A DNA stretch of 5,181 bases from Frankiaceae bacterium (lineage in GTDB: Bacteria; Actinomycetota; Actinomycetes; JAVEEJ01): positions 1-5,181 of the forward strand of contig JAVEEJ010000318.1 of NCBI GenBank assembly GCA_030840515.1, in the 5' to 3' direction. This document shows positions 1-3,773 of this stretch, piece by piece. A model generated the notes under the pieces. The model had not been told where the DNA came from, ran no database searches, and worked only from the letters and a program-made list of their open reading frames with translations. The translations under genes and the position numbers were made by a program. Numbering within the stretch: position 1 is the stretch's first letter; the number at the start of each line of letters is the position of its first letter.

Positions 1-310
1 CGCTGAACCGGACCCGCACATGCAGGTGCGCCTCCTCGGGCGCCTCCTGCGACTCGACGAGAAGCTGTCCGCTCATCCCCAGGTGCGCCTGCAGCGCCTC
101 CCCGGTGTCGAGCGGCATCCAGAGGAACTTCCCGCGACGGCGGGCCGCGGTGACTGTCGCGCCCCGCAACCGCGCCGCGAGGTCCGCGCCGCCAGCGACG
201 TGCCGGCGCACCGCGCGTGGATGGCTGACCCGCACGTCCTCGATGGTGCGCCCGACCACCCAACGCTCGAGTCCGCTCCGGACGACCTCGACCTCCGGGA
301 GCTCAGGCAC
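1..310 (-). CDS. mutM: Formamidopyrimidine-DNA glycosylase (MutM/Fpg), N-terminal part, cut by window edge
   Basis: This is a base-excision repair enzyme that removes 8-oxoguanine and formamidopyrimidines and nicks the abasic site by beta/delta elimination. The first 103 codons are visible, read from a GTG start at 310; the rest lies beyond position 1. The N-terminus reads (M)PELPEVEVVRSGLE. It carries the catalytic Pro2 (Schiff-base nucleophile) and Glu3 that define the family, which fixes the start because Pro2 must be exposed once Met is removed. RRRGKFLW supplies the conserved Lys (residue 61, equivalent to E. coli Lys57), and HLGMSGQ (76-82) holds the methionine of the lesion-recognition loop. 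The C-terminal H2TH and zinc-finger regions are outside the window. The start lies 3 nt after the rnc stop, with only a weak purine-rich site (GAG) upstream, so translation is probably coupled to rnc. The family call is near certain. Confidence 0.96.
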   Translation of the reverse strand, partial: MPELPEVEVVRSGLERWVVGRTIEDVRVSHPRAVRRHVAGGADLAARLRGATVTAARRRGKFLWMPLDTGEALQAHLGMSGQLLVESQEAPEEAHLHVRVRFS

Positions 311-313
311 CGC

Positions 314-1060
314 TCAGCTCGCAGGGTCGACCGGAGCGTCCGCCACGGCCGCGCGGGCGCTCGCGCCCAGCTCGCTGATCCGGGTCCAGGCCGCCTCCGC
401 GGCGCGCTGCTCGGCTTCCTTCTTGCTGTGACCGGTGCCCTCGCCGTACTCGATCCCCGCCACACGGGCACGGGCCGTGAAGGACTTCGCATGGTCGGGG
501 CCCGACTCGGTGACGTCGTACTCGGGGACCCCCAGCAGCTCCGAAGCGGTCAGCTCCTGCAGCGAGGTCTTCCAGTCAAGGCCTGCGCCGCGGCTGGCGG
601 CTTCGTCCAGCAAGGGGTCGAAGAGGCGGTGTAGGACGAGTACGGCGCCGTCGAGGCCGTGCTCGAGGTACACCGCACCGATCAGGGCCTCGAAAGTGTC
701 CGCGAGGATCGAGGACTTGTCGCGGCCGCCCGTGCTCTCCTCGCCGCGCCCGAGCTTGACGTAGGCGCCGAGCCCGAGGCCGCGGGCCACGTCAGCGAGC
801 GCCCGCATGTTGACGACGGATGCGCGCAGCTTCGCGAGCTGCCCCTCAGGCAGGTCCGGATGCCGACGGTAGAGCGCTTCCGTGACGACCAGCCCCAGTA
901 CGGAGTCCCCGAGGAACTCCAGGCGCTCGTTGGTGGGCAGCCCGCCGTTCTCGTAGGCGAAGCTGCGGTGCATCAGCGCGCGCTCGAGCAGCTCCGGTGA
1001 GAGCTCCACTCCGAGCGGCAGCGCAGTTGAGGTTGCCCCCGCGTCGGGTTGCCCCGTCAT
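314..1060 (-). CDS. rnc: Ribonuclease III
   Basis: This is a double-strand-specific endoribonuclease that processes the rRNA precursor and structured mRNAs. The protein is 248 aa, a usual bacterial length. The N-terminal RNase III domain (about 18-155) has the signature NERLEFLGDSVL (44-55). By alignment from memory to E. coli E38/E41/D45/E65/D114/E117, the metal-binding and catalytic residues are E45, E48, D52, E72, D121 and E124, all intact. The second signature is LADTFEALIGAVYLE. A double-stranded RNA-binding domain follows (about 161-229), ending in the typical GHSKKEAEQRAAEAA helix. The last 20 residues or so form an Ala-rich tail. The ATG at 1060 follows GGGGGAG with a 4-nt spacer and overlaps the upstream ACP stop as ATGA, so translational coupling is likely. 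The gene shows nothing broken or unusual. Confidence 0.98.
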   Translation of the reverse strand: MTGQPDAGATSTALPLGVELSPELLERALMHRSFAYENGGLPTNERLEFLGDSVLGLVVTEALYRRHPDLPEGQLAKLRASVVNMRALADVARGLGLGAYVKLGRGEESTGGRDKSSILADTFEALIGAVYLEHGLDGAVLVLHRLFDPLLDEAASRGAGLDWKTSLQELTASELLGVPEYDVTESGPDHAKSFTARARVAGIEYGEGTGHSKKEAEQRAAEAAWTRISELGASARAAVADAPVDPAS

Positions 1061-1326
1061 CCGTCTCCCCCGGTCGACGTCGTACTCGCCCCCACGAACG
1101 CTGCGGCGAGCGCGGCCACTGTAGGGGCCTCGTCCAGGTGCTCGTCGCTGATCCGGAACCGCCCGTCGAGGGCCTGCTCCACCAGCTCCGCTGTCTCGAC
1201 CCGGACGAGCGAGTCGGCGCGGAGGTCGGTCAGTGACGCGTCCGGCGTGATCGTGGCCGGGTCGCGCTCGAGAACTCGAGCCAGTGCGGCCACCACGGCG
1301 TCAAGGATCTCCGCCGGGAGGGGCAC
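1057..1326 (-). CDS. Acyl carrier protein-like protein (atypical)
   Basis: This small acidic protein of 89 aa has the acyl carrier protein fold pattern: helix I (ILDAVVAALARVLE), a loop with TPDASLTDL, then ADSL (37-40) at the start of helix II. Ser39 is the expected 4'-phosphopantetheine attachment site, so the protein should be activated by a phosphopantetheinyl transferase and carry acyl groups in the cytoplasm. The start is taken as GTG at 1326, 8 nt after the rpmF stop, with GAGGT about 12 nt upstream. The upstream ATG at 1383 would bury the N-terminus inside rpmF. The stop overlaps the rnc start (ATGA). Residues after the Ser (LVRVETAEL) differ from the common ACP pattern DSLDTVELVMALE by bringing an Arg into helix II. 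It could be the primary fatty acid ACP or a specialised carrier, so I give no gene symbol. The ACP family call is firm, the exact role is not. Confidence 0.85.
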   Translation of the reverse strand: MPLPAEILDAVVAALARVLERDPATITPDASLTDLRADSLVRVETAELVEQALDGRFRISDEHLDEAPTVAALAAAFVGASTTSTGGDG

Positions 1327-1334
1327 AGCCGCGG

Positions 1335-1508
1335 TCAGACCTCGACGACCTTGCGGTCGTTGTAGGTGCCGCAGGTCGGGCAAGCGACGTGCGGGAGCTT
1401 GGGTTGACGGCAGCGACCGCAGGTCGACAGCGCCGGGGCGGTCGCCTTCCAGTTGGCGCGGCGGGACCGCGTGTTGCTGCGCGAGGTCTTCCGCTTGGGG
1501 ACGGCCAC
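1335..1508 (-). CDS. rpmF: 50S ribosomal protein L32, zinc-binding form
   Basis: This is a large-subunit ribosomal protein of 57 aa. It starts at GTG 1508 and reads VAVPKRKTSRSNTRSRRAN, the standard L32 N-terminus (E. coli MAVQQNKPTRSKRGMRR). Two CxxC pairs (C30/C33 and C43/C46) form the zinc ribbon, so this is the four-cysteine (C+) form and not the zinc-independent version that some actinobacteria induce under zinc limitation. The start is set by the family N-terminus and by a strong GAGGAG site at 1517-1522, 8 nt upstream. That site is encoded by the last Glu codons of the DUF177 gene, whose stop is only 2 nt away. A longer open frame reading upstream to 1868 is an overlap with DUF177 and not part of L32. 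Confidence 0.97.
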   Translation of the reverse strand: MAVPKRKTSRSNTRSRRANWKATAPALSTCGRCRQPKLPHVACPTCGTYNDRKVVEV

Positions 1509-1510
1509 TG

Positions 1511-2128
1511 TCAGTTCTCCTCGTTCGATGGATCGGTGTGGAGCTGTGTTGGCGAGTGGAGCTGTGTTGGCGAGTGGAGCTGTTCGAGTGCTGCCCACCG
1601 AGGGTCGGTGTCGGGGTGCTCGTGGCCTGGGTCGTCGGACAGGCGTGCCCCGCAGGTCACGCACAGCCCGAGGCAGTCCTCGGTGCACACCGGACTCAGC
1701 GGGAGTGCGAGCACCACCGCATCGCGCAGCGCCGGTTCGAGGTCGAGCAGGTCTCCCTCGATCCGGTCGACCTCGTCGTCGTCCGCGGATCCGCTGCCCG
1801 GGTAGGCGTAGAGCTGCTGGATGCTCACCTCGATGTCCGAGCTGAGCGGCTCCAGGCAGCGTGCGCACTCCCCTGCCAGCGGTGCCCGCGCCGTTCCCGA
1901 CACGAGCACGCCCTCCATCACCGACTCGAGCCGAAGATCCAGCTCGACGTCGGCGCCGGTGGGCACCGCGACCAGTTCAAGACCGAGGTCCCCCGGTGCC
2001 GGCACTGTCCGCGTGACGCTGCGCATCGACCCGGGACGCCGTCCCAGCTCCCGCGTATCGACAACGAGGGGGGCGTGCGGGTCGAGGTGCTGCGAGGCGC
2101 TCCGCTTGTCAGACATGGTGGCAGGCAT
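1511..2128 (-). CDS. DUF177 / YceD family protein (23S rRNA-associated)
   Basis: This belongs to the DUF177/YceD family, whose E. coli and plant members are linked to 23S rRNA accumulation or processing and whose gene is widely paired with rpmF, as here. Its biochemical activity is unsettled. The protein is 205 aa from the ATG at 2128 or 201 aa from the ATG at 2116 (MSDKRSAS). Neither start has a recognisable Shine-Dalgarno sequence. The body shows the actinobacterial pattern: DTRELGRRPGSMR (24-36), a beta-rich section with LRLESVMEGVLVSG, then ECARCLEPL (C88, C91) and VCTEDCLGLCVTCGARL (C148, C152, C156, C159), a cysteine set that could bind zinc. DPRWAAL (175-181) is the usual end of the family. 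It is followed here by an extra repetitive tail, QLHSPTQLHSPTQLHTDP, made by an 18-bp tandem repeat. The gene ends 2 nt before rpmF. Confidence 0.92.
   Translation of the reverse strand: MPATMSDKRSASQHLDPHAPLVVDTRELGRRPGSMRSVTRTVPAPGDLGLELVAVPTGADVELDLRLESVMEGVLVSGTARAPLAGECARCLEPLSSDIEVSIQQLYAYPGSGSADDDEVDRIEGDLLDLEPALRDAVVLALPLSPVCTEDCLGLCVTCGARLSDDPGHEHPDTDPRWAALEQLHSPTQLHSPTQLHTDPSNEEN
1517..1522 (-). promoter_or_regulatory. Ribosome binding site of rpmF
   Basis: GAGGAG on the minus strand, 8 nt before the GTG at 1508. It is the clearest Shine-Dalgarno sequence in the window. It lies inside the last codons of the DUF177 gene (Glu-Glu-Asn-stop), so ribosomes finishing DUF177 pass directly over it. 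It supports GTG 1508 as the L32 start. Confidence 0.8.
1538..1583. repeat. 18-bp tandem repeat, about 2.5 copies, in the DUF177 tail
   Basis: The plus-strand unit GTGGAGCTGTGTTGGCGA occurs twice without mismatch (1538-1555 and 1556-1573). A 10-nt partial third copy follows (1574-1583). The length is a multiple of three, so it stays in frame and, on the minus strand, gives two copies of the six-residue unit LHSPTQ plus a partial one in the C-terminal tail of the DUF177 protein, after the conserved DPRWAAL. The perfect identity suggests a recent slippage duplication. The repeat ends 16 nt before the rpmF ribosome binding site. Confidence 0.95.
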
Positions 2129-2162
2129 GGTGGACCACGGCCCCGGACGAGGCCGAGGGGCG

Positions 2163-2168
2163 ATGTTA
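2163..2168 (-). promoter_or_regulatory. Weak candidate -10 box upstream of DUF177
   Basis: The 51-nt gap between the SepIVA-like gene and DUF177 contains TGTAACAT on the minus strand. It includes TAACAT, a 4/6 match to TATAAT, and is the most AT-rich spot in this gap. It would place a transcript start near 2155, about 25 nt before the ATG at 2128. No TTGACA-like -35 box is found at 16-18 nt spacing, where the sequence is GC-rich. The position fits a promoter for the DUF177-rpmF-acp-rnc-mutM block, but the match is poor and may be chance. Confidence 0.2.
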
Positions 2169-2179
2169 CAGGGAAGCGC

Positions 2180-2686
2180 TCACGCCCCTGGCAGGGGCTC
2201 TGCGTCCTCCGCCTCGACGGCAGCCCGCAGGTCGTCCATCGGGTGGCGGCCCCGCAGCTTGTCCCGGCCCTTCTCGACGGCGGCGATGGTGCGGCTCAGG
2301 ACGACCTCGAAGTTGGCCAGCTTGGTGTCGACGTAGGTGTCGACCTCGTTGCGCATCCGCTCGGCCTCCTCACGCGCCTCCGTGAGCAGCCGGTCGGCCT
2401 CCTTGGTCGCCTCCTGCATGACGTCGGCCTTGGCGATCAGGCGCAGCCGCTCCTCGCGCGCGGCGGCCACCAGTCGGTCTGCCTCGCGCCGGCCCTCCTC
2501 CACCACCTCGTCGCGGTCGCGGAGCACGAACTCGGCCTGCTTGACCTCCGTGGGGATGAGCTCGCGCATCTCCTCCAGGTGGCCGAGCAGCTCCGAGCGG
2601 TTGACCACGCACGACGCCGACATCGGCATCGCACGCGCCCCCTCGACGAGGGACACGACTTGGTCGAGCTTGATCTTGAGATCCAC
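2180..2686 (-). CDS. SepIVA/DivIVA-like coiled-coil protein, short form
   Basis: This protein of 168 aa appears homologous to the actinobacterial family containing Rv2927c and M. smegmatis SepIVA, a DivIVA-related septation factor. Members are often misnamed ATP synthase subunit B or cell division initiation protein. The support is the N-terminal VEGARAMPMSASCVVNRSELL (14-34), the later DTYVDTKLANFE (116-127), and its place before DUF177 as in mycobacteria. Residues 48-140 are rich in Glu, Arg and Ala with heptad-like spacing (EADRLVAAAREE, EADRLLTEAREEAERM), which predicts a long coiled coil. There is no signal peptide or membrane segment. It is clearly shorter than the mycobacterial protein (about 245 aa from memory), and the missing part is in the coiled coil. 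The GTG start at 2686 follows GGAGG with a short 3-nt spacer; no better in-frame start exists. A cytoplasmic scaffold role in growth or division is inferred from homology. Confidence 0.82.
   Translation of the reverse strand: MDLKIKLDQVVSLVEGARAMPMSASCVVNRSELLGHLEEMRELIPTEVKQAEFVLRDRDEVVEEGRREADRLVAAAREERLRLIAKADVMQEATKEADRLLTEAREEAERMRNEVDTYVDTKLANFEVVLSRTIAAVEKGRDKLRGRHPMDDLRAAVEAEDAEPLPGA
2184..2198 (-). other. Small GC hairpin at the end of the SepIVA-like gene
   Basis: On the minus-strand RNA, GCCCCU and AGGGGC can pair as a 6-bp stem around a GCC loop, just before the stop codon of the SepIVA-like gene. There is no U-run after it, so it is not a classical intrinsic terminator. It could weaken read-through into DUF177 or simply reflect codons for EPLPGA in GC-rich DNA. 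Confidence 0.3.
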
Positions 2687-2706
2687 GGTCCTCCGGCCGA
2701 TCGCTG

Positions 2707-2719
2707 CCCCGTAACGGGG
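2707..2719 (-). other. Small GC hairpin between coaD and the SepIVA-like gene
   Basis: In the 36-nt gap after coaD, CCCCG and CGGGG form a perfect 5-bp stem around a three-base loop (TTA on the minus strand), starting 3 nt after the coaD stop. No U-tract follows. It sits about 10 nt upstream of the GGAGG before the SepIVA-like start. It could be a weak terminator, an mRNA-stabilising 3' structure for coaD, or chance. Confidence 0.35.
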
Positions 2720-2722
2720 TTG

Positions 2723-3202
2723 TCAGCTCTCGGCGAGTCGCTGGGTGAGCCGGTGCCAGACGAGGTCGGGCACCAGCCCCGAGACGTCACCACCGTACGT
2801 CGCCACCTCTTTGACCAGGCTCGACGACAGGAAACTGTAAAGCGGGTTGGTCGGCATGAAGAGCGTCTCCACGCCTTGCAGACCGTGGTTCATCTGCGCC
2901 ATCTGCAGTTCGTAGTCGAAGTCGCTGATCGCGCGCAGGCCCTTGACGATGGCGTTGATGCCGCGTGCCGTGCAGAAGTCGACGAGCAGGCCGTGGAAGG
3001 CGTCGATGGTGACGTTGCCGTACTGCGCCGTCACCTCGCCGAGCATCTCGATCCGCTCTTCGACGGTGAACATGCTCTTCTTGCTCTTGTTGATCAGCAC
3101 CGCGACGACGACCTCGTCGTAGAGCTTGCTCGCCCGCCCGATGATGTCCAGGTGGCCGAGTGTCACCGGGTCGAACGAGCCCGGGCAGACCGCGCGTCTC
3201 AT
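2723..3202 (-). CDS. coaD: Phosphopantetheine adenylyltransferase
   Basis: This cytoplasmic enzyme carries out the penultimate step of coenzyme A synthesis: 4'-phosphopantetheine plus ATP gives dephospho-CoA and pyrophosphate. The protein is 159 aa, exactly the usual length. It shows the nucleotidyltransferase signature PGSFDPVTLGHLDII (7-21), with the TxGH-type ATP-binding motif at T14-G16-H17. It also has the basic stretch NKSKKSMF (38-45), KGLRAISDFDYE (87-98) with Arg90 for phosphate binding, and LSSSLVKEVA (125-134), the family's ATP-binding serine motif. All expected residues are present, so it should be active. The ATG at 3202 lies 10 nt after the rsmD stop, with GAAGG 7 nt upstream, and the rsmD-coaD pairing is common in bacteria. 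The product is also the source of the prosthetic group needed by the ACP encoded further down. Confidence 0.98.
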   Translation of the reverse strand: MRRAVCPGSFDPVTLGHLDIIGRASKLYDEVVVAVLINKSKKSMFTVEERIEMLGEVTAQYGNVTIDAFHGLLVDFCTARGINAIVKGLRAISDFDYELQMAQMNHGLQGVETLFMPTNPLYSFLSSSLVKEVATYGGDVSGLVPDLVWHRLTQRLAES

Positions 3203-3212
3203 GCCGCCGCCT

Positions 3213-3773
3213 TCATGATCGGCGAGCGTAGCGGAGCACCGCAGCGCCGTACTCGCGCGTTCTGCGCTCCTCGAACCCCTCCGGCCAGGACCAGCCCCGC
3301 TCCCGGCTCGGGCGCTCCACCACGACGACGGCGTCGTCGGCGATCCAGCCGTTCAGCAGCAGGTTCGCGAGCACGCCGGAGAGCTGGGGGGCTTCCATGG
3401 AGTACGGCGGGTCGGCGAACACCACGTCGTAGGGCGTCAGCGCAGGAGCGCTCGCCATCCGCTCGACCGCGAGGGCCACGATGTCCGGGCTCATGCCCAG
3501 GGTCTTGGCGTTTGCCTTCAGCACGCGCACGGCTTTCGCGTCCGACTCGACGAGCGTCGCGACCCCGGCCCCACGGCTCAGTGCCTCGAGCCCGACGGCG
3601 CCGGAGCCGGCGTACAGGTCGAGGAACCGCCGCCCGCCCAGGCCTCCGCGCAGCGCTGCCTCGAGCGCGCTGAACAGTGCTTCGCGTGCCCGGTCGGAGG
3701 TGGGCCTCGTGCCTTTGCCTTCGGGTACGGCGATCCGGCGTCCGCGGGCCGCACCCGCGATGATGCGCGTCAC
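3213..3773 (-). CDS. rsmD: 16S rRNA (guanine(966)-N(2))-methyltransferase RsmD
   Basis: This SAM-dependent methyltransferase acts on G966 of 16S rRNA (E. coli numbering) in the assembling 30S subunit. The protein is 186 aa, a normal length. It begins MTRIIAGAARGRRI, the family start, followed by GTRPTSDRAREALF (21-34). The SAM-binding motif I is FLDLYAGSGAVGLEAL (50-65), and the acidic end of the second strand is LVESD (74-78). The catalytic motif DPPY is at 121-124, typical of N2-guanine or N6-adenine methyltransferases. The GTG at 3773 overlaps the recG stop (GTGA), and GGAG lies 5 nt upstream inside the last recG codons, so translation is probably coupled to recG. The C-terminus (REYGAAVLRYAR) keeps the family pattern. 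The substrate base is assigned by family only. Confidence 0.97.
   Translation of the reverse strand: MTRIIAGAARGRRIAVPEGKGTRPTSDRAREALFSALEAALRGGLGGRRFLDLYAGSGAVGLEALSRGAGVATLVESDAKAVRVLKANAKTLGMSPDIVALAVERMASAPALTPYDVVFADPPYSMEAPQLSGVLANLLLNGWIADDAVVVVERPSRERGWSWPEGFEERRTREYGAAVLRYARRS

Noticed and set aside
20..634. Plus-strand open frame of 204 codons opposite mutM and rnc
   Set aside because: The opposite strand encodes unmistakable MutM and RNase III. The plus-strand product is low-complexity, Arg-rich and crosses the gene junction.
1267..1280. CTCGAG-AA-CTCGAG double palindrome
   Set aside because: It lies in the middle of the ACP coding sequence (ALARVLERD) and uses common codons; nothing suggests an operator.
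1327..1383. Upstream ATG start for the ACP (MPDLRHLQRP)
   Set aside because: It would start inside rpmF and add 19 residues unlike any ACP N-terminus. GTG 1326, 8 nt after the rpmF stop, gives a normal 89-aa length.
1335..1868. Long minus-strand frame extending L32 upstream to 177 aa
   Set aside because: Only the last 57 codons match L32. The upstream part overlaps DUF177 in another frame, and GTG 1508 has a strong ribosome binding site and the correct family N-terminus.
1049..3673. A plus-strand open frame of 874 codons running antisense to seven genes (the ACP gene to rsmD)
   Set aside because: It is an artefact of high GC and shared register. DUF177, the SepIVA-like gene and coaD all lie in the same minus-strand frame, codon-for-codon opposite this frame. 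A stop there would need a sense TTA, CTA or TCA codon, which are rare in such genomes. It crosses gene boundaries and its product is Arg/His-rich with no recognisable domain, while the minus-strand genes are clear.
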